Shown here: positions 36,586 through 45,405 of the stretch, in pieces
Numbering within the stretch: the stretch's first letter is position 1
Layout of the letters: every line of letters begins with the position of its first letter
Position numbers and translations under genes: made by a program
Source of the DNA: Prunus persica
Taxonomy: Eukaryota; Streptophyta; Magnoliopsida; Rosales; Rosaceae
NCBI RefSeq assembly: GCF_000346465.2
Contig: NC_034016.1
Coordinates: 148,958-212,957 of the forward strand
Direction: 5' to 3'
DNA: 64,000 nt
The notes under the pieces: model-generated
Database searches by the model: none
Told to the model about the DNA's origin: nothing
The model's input: only the letters and a program-made list of their open reading frames with translations

Positions 36586-37375
36586 TATTAATATGTGTAA
36601 ACCCTAATTACAAAAATTTAGGGATTTGACCATTTTTGTTAATTCTATTTATCTGATCTGACTCTGATGTGATTTTTGGTGGACATAATTGATTTTGGGA
36701 TCATAGGAAACGATTGGCTTGCTCTAGGTAATTTCTCTTATTTGGCTCTGTTGTTGTTTGATTTATTTCTGGTGGTGTTGTAATTTCTGGTAATATCTGG
36801 GATCATAGAATTGATTTTGGGACAAAAGTGATTTTTTTGTTGCTGTTTGATTTATTTGTGGTTTTCAGTTGTTGTTTTATTTGTTATTTTTGGTAGTAGT
36901 TTTATTTGTTATTTGTGGTTGCTTTTTTATTTGTAGTTTACGCACAGAAATTATTTATGTTAGATATTGAGTAACAATTTAAGTTTAATGATTATTGTAA
37001 AATTGCATTTCGGATTTCATGTCATTTAAGCTTTATTTGTGACATTAATAATTTAAGCTTTATTTGCGATTTCATTTCGGATTTTGGAAAATTACATCAT
37101 TCAATAATGTGATTTGGTAGATATTGAGTAATAATTTAAGTTTTATGATTATTGTAATGTCACACTAAATTTGGCACCAATACACATAGGCTAAAGGCAT
37201 AAATAAGAGGTTAAAAAAGTGGAATTATTAAATAATGTGATTTGGAAGATATGCAATATTTGTATTTTGGTTGCTGCTTTATTTGTAGTTTACAGAAAAT
37301 ATTGATGTTAATGCTTATTGTTTTTGGTTATTGAAGCATTAAATATTTTTATTTTCGTTGGGTATTATTAAGTTA

Positions 37376-38140
37376 ATGGAAGGAGAATCTGAAACCCATG
37401 TTTCAACTAACTCATCACCACCATCAGCCCTTCCACAATCAGCCCCTTCACAATCAGCTCCTAGCATTTTAGGAAAAAGAAAGACTTGTAAGAGTGATTC
37501 GGGGGTTTGGGATCATTTCACAAAGATAAAGTAGGAGAATGATAGTAGTGAGCCTAGACGCATATGCAAGTACTGTAAAAAGGACTATGCTGTAAGTTCT
37601 TAATAAGCTATAAAATCAAATATACTAACCTTGGTTCTCAGCTGCCATTGTTCAGAATAATCGTAGGAATTAGAAAGATCTTCTCCAAGAAACCAACACT
37701 GTATGCTTATTCTGATGGGTGAATATCTTATAGCTAAAACGTGTGTTGTTGGTTCTGGTGGGAGCTCTCTATTTATATGCATATATCTCTTAGAGTTTTG
37801 CCCATCAAGGAACTCTAAGAGATGTCCTTAATGGGCAAAACTCTAAGAGATGTCCTTAATGCAGTAGATATTGGAGTCTCAATCCTAATAGAATTAGGAA
37901 TCCCAAAGGCTTTAGATTTCTATTTAACATATTATCCAAAGCTGCTGGTTGAGTAAGTCTTTGAGTTCTTGATTAACTTGGAGTCCTAGCAATTTCTCAA
38001 TAATTAGAAGATCACTTTAAAGAGTCAAAGACGTATTACCATCTTACATATGCATGTGATGGTAAAAGGAATGGCACATCCACTTTGTGGCACCATTTGA
38101 GAAGCCAATGTAAGAATTCTCCATTGAGATATGAGAAAAA
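37376..38140 (+). pseudogene. Broken BED zinc-finger N-terminus of a hAT transposase
   Basis: From ATG 37376 the frame encodes a Ser/Pro-rich start, then GVWDHFTKIK, CKYCKKDYA and, after an inserted solo LTR, CDGKRNGTSTLWHHLRSQC. Together these make a BED finger (C-x2-C ... H-x4-C) like RICESLEEPER-type hAT proteins. A TAG stop after DHFTKIK, the LTR inserted at 37591-38048, and element A at 38157 each break it. The catalytic hAT domain is not seen. Removing one copy of the TATGC duplication makes the frame run straight through the LTR insertion point, which supports both calls. Confidence 0.85.
37591..38048. mobile_element. 458-bp solo LTR inserted in the hAT BED exon
   Basis: The block begins TGTAAG and ends CTTACA (TG...CA with 6-bp inverted ends), and is flanked by the 5-bp target duplication TATGC (37586-37590 and 38049-38053). 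It contains a TATTTATATGC promoter-like motif and a hairpin with 20-bp perfect arms (37786-37805 with 37831-37850). There is no internal domain, so it is a solo LTR left by recombination, or a small non-autonomous element. Confidence 0.85.
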
Positions 38141-38156
38141 ACAAAAAGTCGTATCT

Positions 38157-38662
38157 TGTTGTAAAAGTTTTTGTGTGGAGCCCACTAACTATTCATTTGG
38201 AGACTTTGGGTAACGTTTGTCTGCAACTTTCTCTTATTGTACATTCACGGGCATCATTTCCTTAGCCTATAAATAAGCCTTTGCATGTACACCTCCGAGA
38301 GAAGAGAAAGGGAGAAATGGAAAGAAACAAAGAAGAGGAAAGAGAGAAGAGAGAAGAGGAAAGAGAAGAGGAAAGAAAGAAGGGGAAAGAGAAAAGAGGA
38401 AAGAGAGAAAAGGAAAGAGACAAGAGGAAGAGAAGGAAGAAAGAGGAAAGAGAGAGCAGAGAGAAATTCTCCTAGAGAGAAAATTCAGTGAGCCACACAT
38501 ATTGTAAACACTAAAGTTGTAGCCCTATTATTTTACATAGTGGAAAAGTTACTACTGCTGCTCTCCGGGGACGTAGGCATAGCCGAACCTCGTTAAATAC
38601 TGTGTCTCATCTACTTTACGTGCAGCTCAATATTCGCACATATTCCAGGTTATTTTATAACA
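38157..38662 (+). repeat. 5' LTR of element A
   Basis: The repeat is 506 bp with a TATA box TATAAATA at 38268-38275, then a purine-rich GAAA/GAGG tract (about 38298-38473) likely in the transcribed R region. A U5 region shared with element B follows. Confidence 0.93.
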
Positions 38663-38910
38663 CGTTATCAGCACGAGAAGCTCTCAGGTATAATTTTTGT
38701 GCTGCACTATTATTTATACTACTAACCATTATGTTGATGTAAAGAAGAAAAGCCAACATAATTTGTCTAGCTTTCAAACTAATGAATCATGGTGTTGATA
38801 AGATTCCAACGAAGAAAAAAAAAGGGGGGGTTGGAAAAGCTTCCTACAGTAATTTTCACTTTCTTATATTTTTAGTGGTGGTTTTTATTCCCACATTTAT
38901 TTTATTTATG

Positions 38911-39267
38911 GTATGGTGTAGGTTTATTACCCATACGACAATATTTAAAGGGTGGTGCGGGTTTATCGTCCACGTCTTTGCTTATTTATTTTATTTATGG
39001 TATGGTGTAGGTTTATTACCCATACGGCAATATTTAAAGGGTGGTGCGGGTTTATCGTCCACGCCTTTGCTTTTATTTAAATGTATGGAGCAGAATTAGT
39101 GCCCATACAAGCACGTTTACTTTACAAATTTAATTTACCGCACATTTAATTTTATTTAAGGTATGGTGCGGGATTAACGTCCATACAGCAAGCAATTTAA
39201 TTTATGAATTTAATTTCCCGCACATTTACATTTATTTAAAGTGTGGTGCGGGTTTATCGTCCATACC
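38911..39267 (+). other. Leader array of repeated 26-nt stem-loops (element A)
   Basis: At least seven units share one design: 6-bp stem, one unpaired base, 3-bp stem, 7-base loop. Examples are 38911-38936 (GTATGG/CCATAC and GTA/TAC), 39083-39108 (GTATGG/CCATAC and GCA/TGC), 39161-39186 (GTATGG/CCATAC and GCG/CGT) and 38952-38973 (GTGG/CCAC and GCG/CGT with one wobble). Units are separated by ACCGCACATTTA-type or T-rich spacers. The stems change while pairing is kept, which favours a role as RNA structure. Lying just after the primer site, they could act in packaging or in binding a helper Gag; this is inference. Confidence 0.75.
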
Positions 39268-39310
39268 AGTAATTTATTTACCAGCAATTTATTTTATGGA
39301 CTAAATGTGC

Positions 39311-40430
39311 TGTATGATGAGTTTTTTTTTACAGTATATAGATCAGGACCAGAAGTTCCTTGATCCTCATCATACAATTACATCAGGACTTGAAGATCCT
39401 TGATGATGATGCTAATATAAGAGCTGGCAGTCTCTCCGGTACTATATTTGTAAACATGTGATTGGACTTGAGGGTCCTTGATCCCTGACATGTAAATAAG
39501 GACCTGGGGTTCCTTAATGATGTAACAGTACCGTATTGATTCATAATGCCGTACACATTGATGATAACTGTACTGGCAGATGAATAGATACGTATTCATG
39601 ACTTGATGAATAGTACTATTCACATGAATAGTGACGTATGCATAAATATTAACCATTTTGGGTAAACCGTCACTATATACAAAAGGGAACCTGCAGTTCC
39701 TTAAACTCATGGATGAGCAATTAAATGAGATGCCAGAAGTTCTTCAAAATATGGACAATTATGTAAGGGCTTGAAGTCCCGAAATATGTACAGAAAATTG
39801 TAAAAATGTCCATACCATGAGAATATGTGGCTTTGGCCTGAAGTTCAAAATTTAACAGTGTTGAGAACCTGAAGTTTCAACAATTAAATGGACAACCCTT
39901 GAGGTATTATTGCAAATTGTGGTATGCCACATATTTCTTTGGCATAAGAAGATGATGAATTTAAAGTTCGATTCTGTTATAATCGACACCTCAAGGAAGA
40001 AATATATTTTGTGAATTCCGGTTGTTAAGAATACACCGCGAAATGGATAATATCAATATAAACCTCAAATAATGAATTGAGGCTCCCCACATATTTTGTT
40101 ATATCTGGGCCGGAAGCCCATGGATCCAAATATATGAGAGATCCTGAACTTGAAGTTGTCGGTATATAGTAGTTAATGCTCTTCACTACTATATTGCGAT
40201 ATTATCATGGCTTTTACTCAATTCACATTTCATGTCCATTTGAAAAGGGCAAATAAATTCTGAGTTTGTGCCCAGGCCAAAAGTTCCGGGCTACCATGCA
40301 ATTTGGGAGAGACAATGTGGTTATTTGAACCTATAAGGCACAAGGTTCCAAACCGTCATTTTGAAAAGACGTAAAAACCATAGGTGCAAGTTTAAGAATG
40401 TGCGCAATTATTATTACAGGAACATACAAC
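39311..40430 (+). other. Interior run of small stem-loops with CTGAAG-like loops (element A, first part)
   Basis: Units of another design follow the leader array: outer stem, GGA/TCC inner stem, 8-base loop, often one bulged T on the 3' side. Clear cases are 39341-39365 (GATCA/TGATC), 39381-39405 (CATCA/TGATG), 39497-39516 (TAA/TTA) and 40106-40120 (TGGGC/GCCCA around CGGAA). An 11-bp stem, TGTATGATGAG (39311-39321) with CTCATCATACA (39366-39376), encloses the first. No protein is encoded here. Confidence 0.65.
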
Positions 40431-40489
40431 AGATAGATTTTTTCCACCTGCAATGAAGGTGCAGGTCCTGTAAAATCTATAAAATTACA

Positions 40490-41041
40490 TTATGTTCTGG
40501 AAGCCTCTGAAGGAAGAGTACGGCGCCTCTTAAGCTTGGCCATGAGCTTCTCGTGGTCTCCCAAAATTCTTTCATTGGAGACCTGCAGCATGTCTAGCCT
40601 TCTCAGTGTATCAACAGAGTACGAACTCACCAGTTTCAACAAGGAATTATTCTCTCCTTTAAGTTTCTCAACCTCCTGTTGAGACTCATGAAGCATTCTT
40701 TGAAGAGACGAATTTTCAGTTGTCAGCTTCTCAACCTCGTTTGCTCTAGCACGCAAACGATCAGCTATGTTAGAAACAGAAGCAGCACTCTGAATGCTAA
40801 AAGCCATTGAGTCATCAATAGCCTCTTCCTCAGACCTCCCTGTTAACAGCATTTCATCCATCGGAGTAATGAAATTCCTAGCTACTATGACAGCAGTAGC
40901 ATCATTCATCATCACAGAATCATTAACTGTGAGATGACGATTTTGGGATACAAAGGATGGACGCCAAACTTTGGCGTCACTGGTTGTTGTGGGAGCATCA
41001 TTTAAATTGAAATAATTTGGGCAGGAAGAAGAGGAAGCCAT
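40490..41041 (-). CDS. Antisense ORF of element A, coiled-coil protein of unknown function
   Basis: The 183-residue frame runs against the direction of the LTRs. The N-terminal half (starting MASSSSCPNYFNLND) has no family I recognise. Residues about 90-170 form a heptad-rich coiled coil (LTTENSSLQRMLHESQQEVE), ending in a basic KLKRRRTLPSEASRT tail. Element B has the same ORF with about 13 residue changes, no frameshift and the same start and stop, although the surrounding DNA has indels. That suggests the frame has been kept by selection or by recent common descent. It lies mid-element, away from LTR promoters, so it would need its own promoter. It may be a captured host gene or an element-encoded accessory protein. 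Confidence 0.7.
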   Translation of the reverse strand: MASSSSCPNYFNLNDAPTTTSDAKVWRPSFVSQNRHLTVNDSVMMNDATAVIVARNFITPMDEMLLTGRSEEEAIDDSMAFSIQSAASVSNIADRLRARANEVEKLTTENSSLQRMLHESQQEVEKLKGENNSLLKLVSSYSVDTLRRLDMLQVSNERILGDHEKLMAKLKRRRTLPSEASRT

Positions 41042-42199
41042 TTTTAAGAAGGTTTCGAAGAAAGTCTCAGGAAAACTAAAGTTTCAGAAAATGAAGAAAT
41101 TTGAGTCGAAACGCAGTTGCTCCAATCAAGTTTTGCAAAGGCCATATCTATAGGAGGAAATATGGCTACTGTTTTTCAGGACCCCAATATCTTCTCGAAT
41201 CCTCATATTATCTTTTTCTTTCCCAGAGTCCAACACTTCACGTAGCCTCTAATAATGCCTGTCGGCACTTTCGGCGTTTTCAAGTATTATTTTCAAAGTC
41301 GATCTTGCTTTACGGATTTCACGGAGCTACTTTTTCAAAAGCATCCCGAGAATCTCGCAATTTTCCTATGGTTAATTTGAAATTCACCGGTTCTACCTAT
41401 TCATTGTATTTGTGTATAAATGTGTTACTAACGAAATTTTCTTTGCAGAAGACATCCAGTTTACTCCATACCTAGTGATGCGATATCTACTTGTTTTTCT
41501 TATCAGTGAGCACTCAATATGCCCGAGAAGCAAGACTATCTCTGATCATCCATTCAGGAAGCGAGACTATCCCTGATCACGTTTCTGCCACATCCGGGAA
41601 CTGTGAAGGCAACCTTATGCTCTAATCTCCGGAAGTTCTTCTAGACTAGAAGAAATGAGAGCTTGTTGTTTGCTCCCACCAGCTTCCTTCCCTGATTGCT
41701 TACCTTCTCTTGCAATCAATATCACAATTTTTTTTGCATTTTTTCTCTTTTTGTAACTCTCTGTTCATAAGAGATTTTATTTCTTTAGAATGAACATCTG
41801 AAGAATGAATCCATGCAGTGATCCTAACTCTGAGAGTTATTTGTTTTTGACAGAGAAAAGAATTGTGATTTTTGCTCCTGCAGGATATAACAAGATCATC
41901 AAGCGATACTTTATATTTACTGGGCCGATACGAGCTTGAATGATACTTGAGAAAAGTTTCTCCCACTTAAGGATGTAAGCAATACTTGTGTTATTTTATG
42001 CTTATATACCTATTTGATATTTTATCTTGAAAGGTAACCAAATGGGGAGATAAGTCCGTTCCAAAAGAATGGCTTGTATGTATCCATGAATTATTAACGC
42101 AAATTTTACAGATTGCAAGTTGGATACATTGATAATACACTGCACAGATTAAAGTCCCATAAGAACAGAATATGGGTATAGCAGTGATCAATATGATGC

Positions 42200-43083
42200 A
42201 CGCCTGTTGCGTAGCAAATGATGTGGATTGAAGTCCCGAAAGGTCAATCCTTTGACATGTCAATATTGATATTATGCACGCCTAATGCGTAGCAAATTAT
42301 ATGGGTTAAAGTCCCATAAATTAATTGACATGTATGTTTTAATCTGTGGCATGCCTGCAGCATGACAGATATATGGGTTCTAAATGTTCCAACTCCCTAA
42401 ATGGAGATTATCCACGCCCTACTATAAAATAACGCTCCATTGGAGGTTATAATCCACATTCTCACATAATAAAAGCCCCCTGCAGTGGCTTGGGTACCCA
42501 AAAGCAAAGAAATGCTTATAATTGATGCATGCGCATGCACATGAGAATGGTGGGATCATGAATTGATGAATGACAATTTTTGATTTTGGAGTAGCTACTC
42601 AAATCATCAATGGGCTGTGTTGATTGGAACCACGTTCAATTATTAAATGTCGACAATATCATTGGCCAAAATGGAAAGAGGTAATTCCATTATAGATAAG
42701 AATGAACGTGAAAGAACAAACCCACAGTACGAACCCCAAATTTGTCAATACTGAAAGTTATACTTGGGTGTTCGGAATAAAACGGAATATACCTACTTTG
42801 TATGACACAATGTTTCTGGCAGAAACAAGGAATGTTGGGTTTTCTCCATATTTACAGATTCAATTGTGTCCCCCTTATTACACAATTACGGAGACCAACA
42901 TATTATCTTTAAGGGTTATTAAATGCACGGAGCATATCGCCAGAAGCGATTTCCTAAAGATGTATAAATAGCTGGGTAAAAGCTATATAATGTGTCATAA
43001 AGTTTAATCCCTTTTAGACAAAATCCTTTGAGAGGATTGACATTACATAAAGCAAGTCCCTAAAGGACATGTGCTTGAAGCAC
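42200..43083 (+). other. Interior run of small stem-loops (element A, second part)
   Basis: Between the antisense ORF and the 3' LTR are further hairpins with 5-7-base loops, mostly beginning CT or TT: 42200-42212 (ACGC/GCGT around CTGTT), 42278-42290 (ACGC/GCGT around CTAAT), 42300-42318 (TATGGG/CCCATA), 42350-42364 (CATGC/GCATG around CTGCA, inside ATCTGT/ACAGAT), 42393-42406 (CTCC/GGAG), 43022-43038 (AATCCT/AGGATT), 43056-43068 (GTCC/GGAC) and 43071-43083 (GTGC/GCAC). No supported gene lies here. Confidence 0.65.
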
Positions 43084-43748
43084 AAAATTTGTACTCAATA
43101 TTAATATGCATAAATTACCTCAGTGAGTACATTGATTATAATGTGATTGCAACACATTAAAACTTCTGCAGAATTCACGAAATATTTATCTCGACTTAAA
43201 AATCGAGCATTATGCCAACGAGATTCTTGCTTATACTGAGAAAGTATTGAAGCATTTTTATGAGGATTATCCGTTGGGCACTTTAAGGATTTTCCGGAAG
43301 TATATTGGACCGGACATCATATTTTCCAGATAAGGCTCAACTCTATCACTATCATTTTGGGATGATGTGAGGTATATTTGATGCTATCTCCGCATAACAC
43401 CATGTATGGGCATATTCTTTCATATGATCTTACAAATAGCCCAGGTTTTGTTGGAAACGCGGACTCTGAAAATTTCTATGATTTACATAGAGATAGCTCA
43501 CTGGAAATATATTTACTATATGAATTGTTGGTGGCTACATCATTCACTCACTCCGAAAGATTCTCACTCCAAAGATAGTTATGAAGACATCAGGGGGAGA
43601 TATTAATCAGGGGGAGCATCCAGAAGTATGCTATACAGATTGTTGTACTCTTCTTTCTTCCTTTCATCAGTTCTCTACCTTACTAGGTTTTCACCAAGCA
43701 AAGTCTGATGAAGCAACTGACATATCATCTGTGGTCTCCAAGGGGGAG

Positions 43749-44254
43749 TGTTGTAAAAGTTTTTGTGTGGAGCCCACTAACTATTCATTTGGAGACTTTG
43801 GGTAACGTTTGTCTGCAACTTTCTCTTATTGTACATTCACGGGCATCATTTCCTTAGCCTATAAATAAGCCTTTGCATGTACACCTCCGAGAGAAGAGAA
43901 AGAGAGAAATGGAAAGAAACAAAGAAGAGGAAAGAGAGAAGAGAGAGGAGGAAAGAGAAGAGGAAAGAAAGAAGGGGAAAGAGAAAAGAGGAAAGAGAGA
44001 AAAGGAAAGAGACAAGAGGAAGAGAAGGAAGAAAGAGGAAAGAGAGAGCAGAGAGAAATTCTCCTAGAAAGAAAATTCAGTGAGCCATACATATTGTAAA
44101 CACTAAAGTTGTAGCCCTATTATTTTACATAGTGAAAAAGTTACTACTGCTGCTCTCCGGGGACGTAGGCATAGCCGAACCTCGTTAAATACTGTGTCTC
44201 ATCTACTTTACGTGCAGCTCAATATTCGTACATATTCCAGGTTATTTTATAACA
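43749..44254 (+). repeat. 3' LTR of element A
   Basis: The repeat is 506 bp and follows the polypurine tract AAGGGGGAG. Its TATA box is at 43860-43867. Six differences from the 5' LTR were seen by eye, all transitions. Confidence 0.93.
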
Positions 44255-45405
44255 CATCTTTGATTATTTGTTGCAAGCAAATTCGTTAAAAATAAAAAAA
44301 AAAATAAAAAAAAAAAAAAACTGTAGCAAAAAAAAAATCAAAAATCAAATGTGCGTTTCAGTTCAAATTTTTAAAAGGCTACGTATCTATACGACCTCGT
44401 TACTGTGCGAGGTTATATAAAATAAAAAATAGGTCGAATGCGGCGTCTTTTTCCTCGCGTTTGCCTCTGCAACATGGTAGCCATCGGCTATAAGGCGCCC
44501 TGTTTAGAAAAAAGATAAAAGAACCCAGCAGCACCGGCTGAGTCCTGCGCGCGAGTCGCCAATTAATCTTTTGGACATCTGAATTCCGCCGCACCCATCG
44601 CCTCGCAGTCGCCGAATTTGGGTCCTCATCTCCACTCGGTTTAATTCCTTACCAGTACGGTGTAAGTTTTTCGTTCGCATTATAATCCTTGCTTCTTAGA
44701 CTCCTATTTATGTCTGTTTCATCAAAAAGTAGTTGTTCTCTGTATGTTTGTTTGCTTATGTTCTGTGTAGAAATTGAATAACCTACTTACTCAACGAAGC
44801 AATTCTATTTTCTGGGTTTCTATTTATTATTTTGTTATATTTTTCTCGATAAGTGAATCATCCAATTTTTCGCAAGCCGTGCAGCTCCTTGTTTAGTTCG
44901 TTTAAATCATTTGGTTTATATTATTTTTGGGATTTTTCGTGATATTTAGAGCTTAGCTGAACTAACCCAAATTGTTCGGTTAAGCAGCTTTATTGAGTTG
45001 TAAATTGTTTGTTTCTGGCCAACAACAATGAGAATATGAAATTATTGCTGCATATTAGTAAGTGATAAACGTTTGTAGGTCATTATTTTTTAGTAGATTT
45101 TGTATTGAGTTAGTTTTCTTTGGAACTGTATTAAATGAGTTTCAAATGTGAATTATGTACACGCAGCTATCTGGTTGCCTTAGCATGTGGAGTTTAATTG
45201 CATTTTTGTGCTTTCTCAAAGATAGGATGGATTTACTAATTTTTTTCTTGGACATAGAAATGTTTGGATTCTTATTTTTTATCAAGTAACCTGAATTGTA
45301 TGTGGGGTATATGCCTTACTATCTCAGTTACTTATAGATATGGGTTTCCTTCAATCTCAATGACCGGAACCTTACTTGGCCATGTATTGCAACAGATAAT
45401 CAAAG
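44255..45405. other. Promoter, leader and probable leader intron of the BCCIP gene
   Basis: After A-rich remnant sequence, 44580-44660 is GC-richer and ends in a good donor (GGTGTAAGTT near 44660). TTGCAACAG near 45395 is a good acceptor just before the start codon. A leader intron of about 730 bp is therefore likely. No separate gene is supported. Confidence 0.5.

Larger units (their letters stand above)
38157..44254 (+). mobile_element. Element A: gag/pol-less LTR retrotransposon with antisense ORF and hairpin arrays
   Basis: The 6098-bp element has two 506-bp LTRs (TGTTGTAAAAG...TTTTATAACA) differing at about six sites, near 1.2 percent. The 5-bp flanks are TATCT and CATCT, one mismatch. 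After the 5' LTR comes ACGTTATCAGCACGAG, a probable primer-binding area. Before the 3' LTR is the polypurine tract AAGGGGGAG, of the Copia style. I find no Gag, protease, integrase, RT or RNase H motif on either strand in 5.1 kb. The interior holds stem-loop arrays and an antisense 183-codon ORF. It is a LARD-like non-autonomous element that must be moved in trans. It sits in a hAT remnant about 1.15 kb upstream of the BCCIP start codon. Confidence 0.93.

Noticed and set aside
38281..38500. Lys/Glu/Arg-rich and complementary Ser/Phe/Leu-rich frames, repeated at 43859-44092
   Set aside because: They derive from the purine-rich GAAA/GAGG tract in the LTRs of element A.
42702..42971. 89-codon + strand frame in element A as a pol remnant
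   Set aside because: The equivalent segment of element B is broken by stops, and no RT, RNase H or integrase motif is present.
38663..43748. Possible CRISPR-like or satellite array
   Set aside because: Spacing and unit sequence are irregular, stems vary, and the genome is plant. The pattern fits stem-loop units in a retroelement.
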